DNA of 64,000 nucleotides from contig CAXIPT010000003.1 in assembly GCA_964030475.1 (NCBI GenBank), positions 10,932,206 to 10,996,205 of the forward strand, in the 5' to 3' direction. The notes below the pieces were generated by a model that ran no database searches, was not told the DNA's origin, and saw only the letters and a program-made list of their open reading frames with translations. The position numbers and the translations under genes were made by a program. Positions 22,988 to 34,100 of the stretch are shown here, in pieces. Numbering within the stretch: position 1 is the first letter of the stretch; the number at the start of each line of letters is the position of its first letter. This DNA is from Tethya wilhelma. Its lineage: Eukaryota > Porifera > Demospongiae > Tethyida > Tethyidae.

Positions 22988-25063
22988 ATGGATATCCAAC
23001 CAGTTGAAGGAATGCCAATAAGGGGCGTGACCTTGTACGATAACGGATATGCTGTGTTCCAACGTGAGTCTTCCATCCAAGGCCATGGAAACATCGACTT
23101 GTACTTCACATCTGACCACATGAAGAGTGTGCTTGAGTCACTCCAGTTTCTAGGAGAAGGTGGGAAACAGGTTGGAAATATTGCTTACGAAGCTACCAAA
23201 CCTGCAGCTAGCTTTGAGCTGAGCAACAGTGACCCTCTAGTCTCTTTGATCCGTTCTCTAGTTGGACGACAAGTGTCGATCGTTGTTGGTACAGACCAAG
23301 AGAAGGTCGAAGGTCGTATCCTAGGTGTGGATGATTCGTTGACAGACCCTAATTCTGAAGGTGAAGTGGAACACGTGTCTCTCTTGCTGGAAGGTGGTGT
23401 GATTCGCTCATTGCCGATAAGGAGTGTCCACAGCTTTCACATCCTTGAAACCCAGGTACAGCAAGATCTTACCTTCTCCCTCGATCTGAGACGAAGTAGC
23501 AATAGAGATGACTTGCAAAGACTGAGCGTCTTTTTCAACAATGTAGAAAAGCCACAAAAGCTTATTGCTCGCTATGGATTTCAAGTGAGTGAGTGGAAGA
23601 GCTCTTATCGCATGCGTCTCACTGATCACCCCACCCAGTTTGAGCTGAATGGCCTAGCAATTGTCGAAAACACCCTGGATGAAGACTGGAATGATGTCAG
23701 CCTCACTCTGGTTGTGGGTGCCCCTCCAATCGAGTCTTCGTCCACTTCTGTTGCTGACCAGGGCATGTGGAGTCTCAGCATCAAGGCTCTTGATGGGTCC
23801 TACATCACTGTAAGAGCTAATCCCAAGGATTCTGTCCTTAGTGTGAAAAGTAAGATCGCACGAAAGAAGCACACTTCCATTGGTTCCTTCAAACTGGTGT
23901 TTGCTGGAAAGCCAGTCGAAGATGGTCGATTGCTCTCTGATTATACGATTCGTAACAATTCGACCCTACATATGATGAGTGTTACTAGTAAATCTGGTCA
24001 ACGTGAGCAGTCTGCCTCTCAAATTCAATTTGTAATGGCTGCTCAGGATAACCTCTCTTACTACCCAATTCCCATGCGTGTGACAGCTAAACGAAAGCAA
24101 AAGGCGATTGTTCCTCTGCTACAGGTCAACCTCGAGGGACAAAAAGTTGTCCTTTATGACGAAACCATTCGCAAGGGAAACCCTCTCTCTTCTGTTCTCT
24201 TTGAGAACACCACTGGCCGTACCCTTGAAGGAGGGTCGATTCAAGTGTCCACTGATGATGTATTCCTGGGCCAAGGATCCCTTCCCACTCTTCATCCTGG
24301 AGATGAATCACCACCCATCCCTTTTGCCGTTGAGCTGGGATGTGAGGTCGTTAAGAGTAGTGACAGCACATACCTACACCCTCATCGTGTCTCCGTCAAA
24401 GATGGCACTCTTGAAATTTTACGAATCCATAGGGAAATCACCATCTATCGTATCAAAAACAAGAGTGAGAAAAATCTCGATTTCCTCCTCAATCACCTAT
24501 TTTTGGAAGACTACGACCTCGTTCAAAATCCCGACATTGAAGAAGAGGAGCCAGTGGACATCACTGACCGTTACTACCAGTTCCGTTTTGTCGTTCCAGC
24601 GAACACCGAGAAGAAGTCCTTCATTGTGAGAGAGGAGATAAATGACATTCAAGAGTTTGAGCTTCGTGATGTGAAGGAAGAGGACCTGGAAAAATGGGTA
24701 CGTAAGAAGCTGATTGATTCTAGCACAGAGAAAGCCATTCGAAGCACTTTTAGTATCAAGGATGAAATCAATGCTATTTCAAAGGGAATCTATGAAAAGG
24801 AATCTGAGATCCGCGAAGTGGAGAGCACGCAGAGACGACTGAGGGAGAATATTGCTGCTCTTGGAGGCCACGAATCTCATGCTGCAAAGTACGTCAAGAG
24901 TCTTGCTTCTGAAGAAGACAGACTCAAACGCATCCAGGATCAAATCAAGAAAGACCGCCAACAGAAGAAGCAGCTTGAGTCAAAGCTTACGAGTGATATA
25001 GGAAAAGTGAGGTTTTCAAAAGAGTTTCCTCGCTCCACTGCTGATGACACTGCAAAAGTGTAG
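22988..25063 (+). CDS. DUF4139-family protein with inserted ubiquitin-like domain, copy 2 (complete)
   Basis: Intronless frame of 691 codons from ATG 22988 to TAG 25061-25063; a poly(A) signal AATAAA lies at 25454. Residues 1-110 (GVTLYDNGYAVFQRE, DLYFTSDHMKSVLESL) and 110-258 (SSYRMRL, ENTLDEDWNDVSLTLVVGAP) follow the DUF4140/DUF4139 pattern known mostly from bacteria. Residues 260-331 form a ubiquitin-like fold: MWSLSIKALDGSYITVRA, KSKIARKK, FKLVFAGKPVEDGRLLSDY and STLHMM, without a terminal Gly-Gly. After it the DUF4139 C-terminal half resumes (VLFENTTGRTLEGGSIQV, LHPGDESPPIPFAVELG). Residues about 590-680 are charged and probably coiled coil. No signal peptide or membrane segment is seen. 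The biochemical function of DUF4139 is unknown; the Ubl suggests a protein-interaction role (inference). Confidence 0.9.
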   Translation: MDIQPVEGMPIRGVTLYDNGYAVFQRESSIQGHGNIDLYFTSDHMKSVLESLQFLGEGGKQVGNIAYEATKPAASFELSNSDPLVSLIRSLVGRQVSIVVGTDQEKVEGRILGVDDSLTDPNSEGEVEHVSLLLEGGVIRSLPIRSVHSFHILETQVQQDLTFSLDLRRSSNRDDLQRLSVFFNNVEKPQKLIARYGFQVSEWKSSYRMRLTDHPTQFELNGLAIVENTLDEDWNDVSLTLVVGAPPIESSSTSVADQGMWSLSIKALDGSYITVRANPKDSVLSVKSKIARKKHTSIGSFKLVFAGKPVEDGRLLSDYTIRNNSTLHMMSVTSKSGQREQSASQIQFVMAAQDNLSYYPIPMRVTAKRKQKAIVPLLQVNLEGQKVVLYDETIRKGNPLSSVLFENTTGRTLEGGSIQVSTDDVFLGQGSLPTLHPGDESPPIPFAVELGCEVVKSSDSTYLHPHRVSVKDGTLEILRIHREITIYRIKNKSEKNLDFLLNHLFLEDYDLVQNPDIEEEEPVDITDRYYQFRFVVPANTEKKSFIVREEINDIQEFELRDVKEEDLEKWVRKKLIDSSTEKAIRSTFSIKDEINAISKGIYEKESEIREVESTQRRLRENIAALGGHESHAAKYVKSLASEEDRLKRIQDQIKKDRQQKKQLESKLTSDIGKVRFSKEFPRSTADDTAKV

Positions 25064-25666
25064 TGGCTCGGAACACATACAGACTTTTGTTGGATTTGAT
25101 TTTTATCATGATATGATTGTATAATATTATACTCTTGCTTGCAACTAAGTACATTTAGAAAGCTATTGTGTTGTTTGTGTTATATTAGTAGTAATTATAA
25201 TTATTAACAATCTATTAAAAGTTATAACCATTATATAAAATTATATATAATTATGTATAGGACCATCAGAATTAAGTTACGTATCACTATAAATGTATAT
25301 ATACACATGTACATAATATTATGTGTTTTGTTATCCTACTAGTAAATGTATCATTATGACATAATATTATATGCATTATGATTGCATGCACTTAGTGATT
25401 ATTTAGAGATAATATAAAGTTGAATCATGCACAGTTTAGCATTGTTGTACTGTAATAAAAACAAAATAATGATTATTATTATTGTTTATTCATGCACTGG
25501 CTAAACTGAAAACCAGTATACAAGCAGCTGGTAATCAAACATTGGAAGCGATAACCAGAAGAGGTGAAATAAAAATTTACTTTTTTCAACATTCACTATA
25601 TACTTTCCGAGAACCATTATAATTGTGACATATACATTGAGTAGCCGCAATTTTACAGTTATCACA
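25064..25666. promoter_or_regulatory. Spacer with poly(A) signal of the DUF4139/Ubl gene and promoter side of kinase gene A
   Basis: Very AT-rich spacer of about 600 bp. AATAAA at 25454-25459 is the best poly(A) signal for the upstream gene. No TATA box can be singled out because TATATA-like words are frequent. The ATG of the kinase gene is preceded by TTATCACA. Confidence 0.5.
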
Positions 25667-28600
25667 ATGGAGTTCATGTTTGAGTCAGACCCTGAGCTGA
25701 AACGATTCTATCGAACTGATGTGAAACGTACAAGAAAAATAATAGGCAATGGTTCATTTGGAACTGTGGAGCAAGTCACTCTCAGTGGAGCACCTTGTGC
25801 AGCAAAGAAACTCCACAGTATCTTGATCGAGTCCCAAGATATTGGAGCAGATAAGATCATTGCAAATTTCAAGAGAGAATGTCGAATCATGTCAATTTTA
25901 CGGCACCCAAATGTTGTGCGGTTCCTGGGATTGTGCACCTTTGAAGAAAGCACATACCCAGTTCTGTTGATGGAATGCCTAGACACTTGCCTACATGATT
26001 TCCTCCTCAAGTCAAGAGGGACCGTTTCAATGGACACCAAGATCACTATTCTGCAGGATGTAGCAGCAGGGTTGCTATACTTGCACACACATGATCCACA
26101 AATCATCCACAGAGATCTTACGGCAAAGAATATTCTCCTTGTGCTTCCTGCAATACAGGCTAGAATCAGTGATCTGGGAAATTCTCGAATGCTGAATTTG
26201 GGAATGCCTATGACACAATTGCCGGGCACCACAGTGTACATGCCACCTGAGGCATACGAGTCATCATATGACTGCAAGATTGACATCTTTTCATTCGGTC
26301 ATCTTGCACTGTTCACGATTCTACAAGAGTTCCCATGCCAATTGCTTCAACCAAATTACGTTCAAAAAAGTGGAACTCTACTACCACGATCAGAAATACA
26401 ACGACGCAGCAAATATTTTGATGAGGTTATAAGATTGCTTGGTGAAAGAAGTCCAGTAGTTAGAATGATTGAAGAATGTTTGCACAATGATCCACAAAAG
26501 AGGCCGACTGCAAATGAAGTGGCACTAAAGTTACAAAAAAGGCAACGTGCTGACTCGATGGACATCAGATTCAAAGAGAGCCCCATGGGAGGTTCTTTGT
26601 GTGAGGCCAAGATTAAACTAATTCAGGTAGGAATAAACTAATGTATTGTCAAGGGAATGCTGAGAGAGAAACAATAATTATTGATTCCAGAAAAAATCTG
26701 GAAATCAGTTGGGAATTGAACCCAAGACCTCCCAATTGCTATAGTCAGGCATGCACTCTTACCACTGAGCTACTGAGTGCCTATGGCATTGGAGCGGAAT
26801 TAAGATATGACGAACCAATTAACTGATTACCTTTCCCTTTCAGAATTTTCCTTTCTCTCTCATGCCGCATTCATAGACATTGTAATAGCTTTACGTACTA
26901 GAACATCTATAATTATATAGTACTTAACACCATAATTGTCATGTATCACAATAAAACTATAATTATTGCTATCATTATCATTACCAATAGACTGGAAGCC
27001 CTGGACTGCTTGAGCTCAAAAAGATTCCTGCTAAACTTATTCGAAGGAGGGAAAGTGTAATGTGGAAGCAATTCATCTTTCAAATATCCACTACAAGAGC
27101 AGGTGATCGAGTCCTCAGATACTACAGAAATGTTCAGGTATATATATAGTTACCGTTATTAAATTTAGTATATACATAGTAACTGTTAGGCTCTGAATTA
27201 GTCAAAATAGCTTAATATTAATTTTATATACCATACATAATGAATGTAACCAGATGGATAGGGTAATAGGAGAGCTTAGACTGTCCCAAGTGATTGAAGT
27301 GAAAAAAAGGACAGACATTCAATTTGAAATCAAATTTGAAGGCAGAGGATCACCATGGATTCTTAAAGCTCATGAAGAGGCAAGCTAAAAATTTAATGTT
27401 TACTCAGACTCGATCATTGAACTCATGCATTTGATTAATTATTTTTGATTGGTGCACTCTACAGGAAGAAAGGATGTGTTGGATGGAAGCAATAATGCCT
27501 AGAAGCTCTCATCGGGTCACATCAATGGAGCGATCAATGTATGATAATATACCTTCTGGGCCAAGAAAACAGTGGGGCAAACATAAGCCTGGAGGAGAGA
27601 GTACACAATCGCAAGACTACTCAGTACTAGCAGAAGGTAGAAGAGACAAAAGCTATGAACAGTTGTACATGTTTGACCAACCTCCGCCATCTGCCAAGCC
27701 ACAATTACCACCCAAACCAGCAGGGCACCAGACACCTCGTATTACAATAGATCCAGAGAGCATGTATGCAGAGGAACAGCTCCGAGTGAATTTCACTGAA
27801 GAGCAACTTCAACAACTTTTGGAAATGTTTAGACAATGTTCTCAACCCAGTACTCCTGATGACACTATCAGTAAAGAAGCTTCACCACAGTACCAGAACG
27901 TGAAGGAATCAAAACGGCAATATCAGGAGGAATCCAAACCCAATTACGAACATTGCTTAGTTCCTACCACTGTATATCGTGGCTACTCTGCAATGAAACA
28001 ATCTCCAAATGCTTCCCCTTATCACTCACCTCAACCCTCCCCACCACCTTCCCCCCACTACTCGCGATCATCTTCACCACAATTCGAGCTCTCCACATAT
28101 TACTCCTCACCACACACCTCCCCACAACCTTCAACACAACCTTCCCCACAACCTTCCCCACAACCTTCCCCACACCACGTGCACTCTTCATCACGTCCCC
28201 AGCTCTACGCCACACCTGGGTATCAGACCTCAGAGAATGATGTTCAAGTGCCTGACAAAGTTGTTCGAGAGTCACTTGGTATGCCTGAATTAAGACAATG
28301 ATATATTTGTATAAACTGGTAATTAAAATTACTGTGCATCCAGTTGTTCTCAATAATTAAGATCATCCACTTTATTACTTCAGAAAGAGCACTGAGTCAG
28401 TCACCAGCAGTCTCACCAAAAATGTAAAAATTATTATACTTGTCGGAATCCATAAATAACTAGGCTTAGGGGGATTATGCTGGCACTAAAACTGGAATAA
28501 TAGGCATATCCTGGAATCAAGAAAAATTTGAGAATAATAGGTCAATATTCAGCACTATTGACCCTTAACCCTGTCAAACATGGTTACGTAGTGTATAATA

Positions 28601-30328
28601 TCTATGGTCAAACCACATGCATGATAGACTGTAATTTTCTGTAGTTTTTACATTTTGCATAACTATCTTGAAGAATTCCTCCTGCTTCACTTCTAAATCC
28701 AAGTTCTAAAGTTAGGGTGTGATTGTTTAAATTAAATGCTTGAACTTTGTTGTACAGAAATTTGCCAAACACGAGCATATTTTGAGAATAATAGGTGAAA
28801 TTTGAAAGAATAATGGGTGAATTTAGATGAAAGTGCAGAATAAAATAATAGGTAAATTTGAAAGCATAATCCCCCTAAGCCTATAAATAACTAATTTTAC
28901 TGTAAAATTTCTTTGGTATTCATTTAATGTGTCATATGGTTAGTAAGTATTATATAAACTACCTAATAGGCTAGTTACAGATGACAGTCAGCTTTACAGC
29001 ACTCATAGTCCATTCCGTCCTCAATGGACCAAAGCAAGACTCCCCACTAAAGCAGGTAAGGGCATGCATGTGCACACTGTAGTACAAACTACTATAATAG
29101 ACTCTAACTACCACATGCATGCACTTTGTGTCTATACAGATTCTCAGGACAAATTAATGGAAGAAAAGAGTGGATTGACAGACTCCTTTTTTATTAGTGC
29201 TGATGAGGTGTCCATAGTGACACGCATTAGAGCAGGTACATAATTATACTCAGTCAATAATGGTACACTACATTACTACAGATTATAATATTATGCCTCA
29301 AAAATTATAATTCAGGCCAGTTTGGTTCAGTCTACAAGGCTCAGCTCAGTAGGCCAGGGAGCACTCAGGTTGTGGCGGTGAAGACAATCAAGCAGTATGA
29401 AACACACAGAGAGAAACAAAATTTCATGAGTGAAATTATTCAAATGAAAGATGTATTACAAAAAAAGCATCCAAATGTTGTTCAACTGTATGGCATCGTC
29501 GTCGAAAAGAGTATGTTGATTGACTCTAGGATGCAAACATGCATGCAGTGTGCACTAAAACAACTATGCTTACATATATATAACTCTCGTTTTAATGAAA
29601 TAGATTTCTGGTTCATTCTCGAGTACCTGTCCAATGGTAACCTGAAAAGATTCCTAATGGTATGTACAATAAACCATTGTGACATTCACAGAAAAACATT
29701 TGGTTATTCTTAATTTGTGTCTTTGTGTGCATGCATCTATGAATAGAGCCACAAACGTCCTGTCAACGTCCACATATTGATAAAGTACATGATTGACGTT
29801 GCTATGGGAATGCACTATCTTACTAACAATGGAGCAATTCACAGGGTATGACAGTCATAACAATAATTACAACTATATATTATCTGGCTATTCTTTATCT
29901 GGAACTTAATACAGGATTTGGCTGCTAGAAACGTGATGGTTTCTGAAAATGAAATTTGTAAGATTGCTGACTTTGGTCTGATGTGCAAGCTCCCTGATGA
30001 CAAAGACTATGTCATTGGTACTACAACTACCAAGAAACCCATACGATGGATGGCACCAGAGTGCATTGCAGAGAGTAAGTATTCTCCAGCCTCTGATGTG
30101 TGGAGTTATGGTGTTCTCCTATGGGAGATGTTCAACCCTATGCTAGTGCCTTATGACAAAATGGACAATGCCCAATGTGCATCAAAGATAATATCTGGCC
30201 ACAAGCTGAAAATTCCTAAGGGGTGTCCTGAAACTGTTGCTGACATCATGAAAGCTTGTTGGCTAAAGAATGCAGCAGAGAGACCAAGTTTTCTCCTCAT
30301 TTCCATACTACTAGCAAAGTTAGTATGA
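25667..30328 (+). CDS. Dual-kinase protein A: TKL-like kinase, PH domain, Pro/Tyr-rich linker, tyrosine kinase
   Basis: Eleven exons join in phase to 1010 codons: 25667-26626, 26991-27137, 27254-27379, 27465-28278, 28384-28423, 28970-29055, 29140-29235, 29316-29510, 29604-29659, 29747-29845, 29915-30328. Start chosen by alignment with paralogue B. Kinase 1 (about 20-300): loop GNGSFGTV, Lys47, HRDLTAKN (148), DLG (169) in place of DFG, and MPPE. PH domain (about 321-425): WKQFIFQI, LRYYRN, IGELRLSQV, then WILKAHEEEERMCWMEAI. The linker has YDNI, YSVL, YEQLY and YQNV motifs and a repeated SPQP tract. Kinase 2 (about 752-1010): GQFGSVYKA, VAVK (Lys779), HRDLAARN (874), DFG (892), PIRWMAPE and a loop Tyr905, as in tyrosine kinases. 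No signal peptide or membrane segment, so probably cytosolic, with membrane recruitment through PH (inference). The third intron has a GC donor. Confidence 0.9.
26660..26800 (-). repeat. tRNA-derived sequence (SINE-like) inside intron 1 of kinase gene A
   Basis: On the minus strand an A-box-like TAGCTCAGTGGTAAGAG is followed about 35 bases later by a B-box-like GGTCTTGGGTTCAATTCC. The D and T arms are recognisable, but the anticodon stem does not pair properly and the acceptor stem is poor. A short hairpin (TCCAGATTTTTTCTGGA) follows the 3' side. This is more likely a tRNA pseudogene or the head of a tRNA-derived SINE than a working tRNA. Confidence 0.65.
28120..28178 (+). repeat. Coding minisatellite encoding SPQP repeats (kinase gene A)
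   Basis: Tandem 12-bp units (CTTCCCCACAAC) in exon 4 encode repeated S-P-Q-P. Paralogue B has its own tract at about 33385-33455 built on CACCCCTCTCCA and encoding SPHPSPHP. The unit sequences differ, so the Pro-rich linker keeps changing in length while its character is kept. Confidence 0.8.
28461..28884. mobile_element. MITE with 8-bp target duplication in intron 5 of kinase gene A
   Basis: Terminal inverted repeats TAGGCTTAGGGGGATTATGC and its complement at the right end (GCATAATCCCCCTAAGCCTA) bound 424 bp with no ORF. The flanks show an 8-bp direct repeat TAAATAAC (28453-28460 and 28885-28892), as produced by hAT-type transposases. Inside are several copies of GAATAATAGGT. Paralogue B has no such insertion in the same intron, so it inserted after the duplication or was lost from B. 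Confidence 0.85.
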
Positions 30329-31162
30329 AGGTTGCTATACATTATTATATACTGTACGTTGTTTTTAGAACAACAACAAAAAAAGAACAAAACCAAACTT
30401 TCAGTTAAGACTATAATTTTTGGAACGTCGCAGTTTGATACTTTTACTTATACCATGCATTTTTTGACAGTTCTATATCATAGAGCCATGTGATGTTATC
30501 AACAAAAGCAGGTGTGTAGTTTAATTTTGGCAGCTATCAATGTTATTGTATTTTGAATATTGTTTGCATAATAGGAAGTTGTTTTTGTAGTCAGTGTAAC
30601 TATTATCAGTTTCTAAAATAACCAATAACACCACGCTAGTCATGCATGCCAATTGCAAACATCTGTAGCCATATCTGTGTATATGGGCTGGTGACAACCC
30701 CCTATTTTATTATAATGACTTACACATCTTGAAGCAAACAACTATAATTATACCAATTAAGGTACTTGTATAGCTATGACACTGCTAGTTTACTAAACTT
30801 GTAGTCCAATAAACCGTAAGTTATTTCTTAACAGTTTGTGTAACCTCTACAATAAATATCATATCATTAGTTAACATTAACTCTAGCAAAAACATTTTAA
30901 AAAACATTTAAAGTTGTTTAAGTTCTTAGTTGTGAAAATACTTGTTCAAGGTATTTGTGAGCACCCAAAACTATTTTGATATGTACATATTCATAAGTGT
31001 TAGACTAACAAACAGTCAACTTGTTTATGATTTTGTTCTACATACATCAACATTAACTTCTCCTAGATGATAGTGACAATTGTAAACTGACCTCAGAAAT
31101 TAACTCACAGAACCACAGTCAAAGAAATTAATTTTATACTCATATGAGCTGGACGATTAGAA
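30329..31162. promoter_or_regulatory. Spacer between dual-kinase genes A and B
   Basis: AT-rich, no ORF of note. ATAAA-containing words at about 30809-30815 and 30851-30857 could serve as poly(A) signals for gene A. The promoter of gene B must lie here, but no single box stands out. No inverted repeat element is visible. Confidence 0.4.
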
Positions 31163-34100
31163 ATGGATTTTGATTTTCGATCGACTCCTGAGCTACAACG
31201 CTTCTACCGACATGATGTAAAACGTACCAAGAAAGTACTAGGGAAAGGCTCATATGGGACCGTGGAACTGGTCATGCTGTCAGGAGCACCTTGTGCTGCA
31301 AAGATGCTTCACGCTGCTTTGATAGATGTACCAGACATTGACAGGAAGAGACTGGTTCAAAAGTTCAGACAAGAGTGTGAATTCATGACAATGCTTCGAC
31401 ATCCGAACATTGTTCAATTCCTTGGGTTTTGCACGTTTGAAGGTAGCCGAAATCCTGTCATTCTAATGGAATGCCTCGATACTTGCCTACACTCGTACTT
31501 GACAAAAGATGGAAACAACAGCTCACTGACATACTCCACTAAGGTCTCGATCCTCCTGGATGTAGTTAGCGGTCTATGCTACTTGCATGGACACAATCCA
31601 CCTATCGTTCACCGGGACCTCACTGCTAAAAATGTCCTTCTATCCCTACCGGCAGTACAGGCGAAAATTTCTGATTTAGGAAATTCTCGTATCATCAAAT
31701 TGAAAAAATTTTCAGGAACTTTGACACAGATGCCTGGAACTATATTATACATGCCACCAGAAGCTGCGGAAGAGGCTTCTAGCTATAATAGCAAGCTGGA
31801 CATATTTTCGTTCGGTCATCTTGCTCTGTTCACTATGCTGCAAGTTTACCCATGCAATCTACTTGCTGCAACTCACATGGTCAAGGGAAAAATTCAACCT
31901 CGAACTGAAGTTCATCGTCGAAGTGAGTACTTAACTGAGCTAAAGAGGATGCTTGGAAACAGGCACTCCATGGTGAAACAAATAGAAGAGTGTTTGGACA
32001 ACATACCACACAACAGACCTACTGCCAGAGACATCTTGAGGGAGCTAAAGAAGCAGCCCAGCTTTCGTGAACAACCAAAACAGGATCAAGACGGTGCAGT
32101 AATGGAAAGTGTTCGAATAGAGGCCAAGATAAAGCTAATCAGGGTAAGTAGTATTGATGTGAAAAAACAAACAAACCAGCAAGCAATCAAACAAACAACA
32201 ACAAAAATAACAACAACAACAACATCAACAAAAGAACAGGAATCAAAACAAAATATATGACATTGTTTGTGCATGCACCTATAGTAATAACTATTGATCT
32301 GTACAATTATATATGCTTACAAACACAACGAATTATAGAACGGCAGCTTTGGTTGGCTTGAATATGCAACTGAAGGTAGAAGACAAGAGGTCACATGGAG
32401 AAAATTTCTCTTCAGAATTGCAAATACAACCCATCTTCAATATTTCAAGAATCAAAAGGCCAGTAATTATTTCATCTACAGTATATACAAGCAATTACAT
32501 GGTATTTATTGACTTCACAATACAGAAAACAGAAAGACCTACAGGTGTACTCAACCTCAGTCAAGTCACTCAGGTGCAGAAGATGAGTGGGCTAAGATTT
32601 ATAATCACTACCAATGGAAGAGAATTGCCATGGACACTTAAAGCACCAGATGAGGTATTTTGACAACTATACTAGAGTGTTGTAAATTTAAATCAAATAT
32701 TTGTATGCAGGAAGAGAGAACATGTTGGATGGAAGCCATTTTGCCAGGATCATCTCAAGTGTATGGGAGAACTCCAGACACATCAGAACTGTCACCACAA
32801 GAAGGCTACGTGTTCATGAGATCTCGACAGTTTGAGAGGATGCCAGAAAATCATGGTGCAATATATGATGAGCCATGCGCAGTACCACAGAAACAGGAGC
32901 ACCATCCTTATGGCTATCGTCCACTTAAACCCCAAAAGAAATTGCCTGGGTATGATTATGTTCAGCAAAGTGTGAATCCATCTGGTCCTATCTATGATGA
33001 TATTACACTTTCTGTACCTGCAAATGAAGCACGCCATCAGCCTCGTATCTATGATGACGTCAGGCTAACACAGCAAACAAGTGAGGGCCAGAATCAAGAT
33101 AGAATCTCAGAAAATATTCGCACATATTTCAGTGAAGCTCAATACGAAGAGCTCAAGAAAATGTTTGAACAGGCTGGCATGAGTGACAGAGGCACACAAA
33201 GATCAGGTGCAACACCTCAAATACATACCAAGGAAGTAAACCCTAACTATGTGAACATAAAGGAGACACTCCCCCCACAACCAACCCTCAGAGTAGAAGA
33301 ACCCAAACAGAGATCAAACTCTTTTCTAGCTCCTAATGATGCTTTTTATCACATGTCACATCATGGTAGAACCACATCTTTCAGTCACTCCCCACACCCC
33401 TCACCCTTCCACTCCCCACGTCCCTCTCCACACCCCTCTCCACACCCCTCCCCACATACTTCTCCTGAGCACAGAACCTATCAGTCTGGGAGGAGTGTAG
33501 CGATGCCACTTGAACAGTCATCACCTTCAATAGGTATACTACTATTATGCAAGCATGTGCTCATGCAATGTACAGCCTCAGTTGATTAATTCTCACTTAT
33601 GTCTATTGTACAGGTACAATGCTCAGAGAGTTGGGACCAACATCAACAGCACTGTAAGTACAAGGATAAAGTAAATACTGTACTTTGTTTACAATAGTTT
33701 GGTGCAAGGCTACTGTAGTGTATCTACCCAGCAAATCAACATACACTCATTGTTCCTTACATTCATTATAATCTCTGCTTTGTATCTTAAACTCATTGGT
33801 AAAGATCATCAAATTAAAAACACAAGCTCAGAGTAGTTTGCATACATTTATATCTACCAGGCTAGTAACAGACGACGACGACGATGATGATGATGATGAT
33901 AGTGACTACTATAATAGCTGTGAGCAAATTACTCGACCCAACTGGTCCAGAGCTAGAACAGGTACTAATTATAGAAGTTTTCAGCCACTCACAACATTGC
34001 ATGGACACTGCACATGCATGGTAGAATATATTGTGTCAATTATCCATACTAAATGTTTGATTCAGATTTCAGTGGCCTGAGTGTGGAACCAAACCATGAC

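Noticed and set aside
26660..26800. A functional tRNA gene in kinase gene A
   Set aside because: A and B boxes are present, but the anticodon stem does not pair and the acceptor stem is weak; a tRNA-derived repeat fits better.
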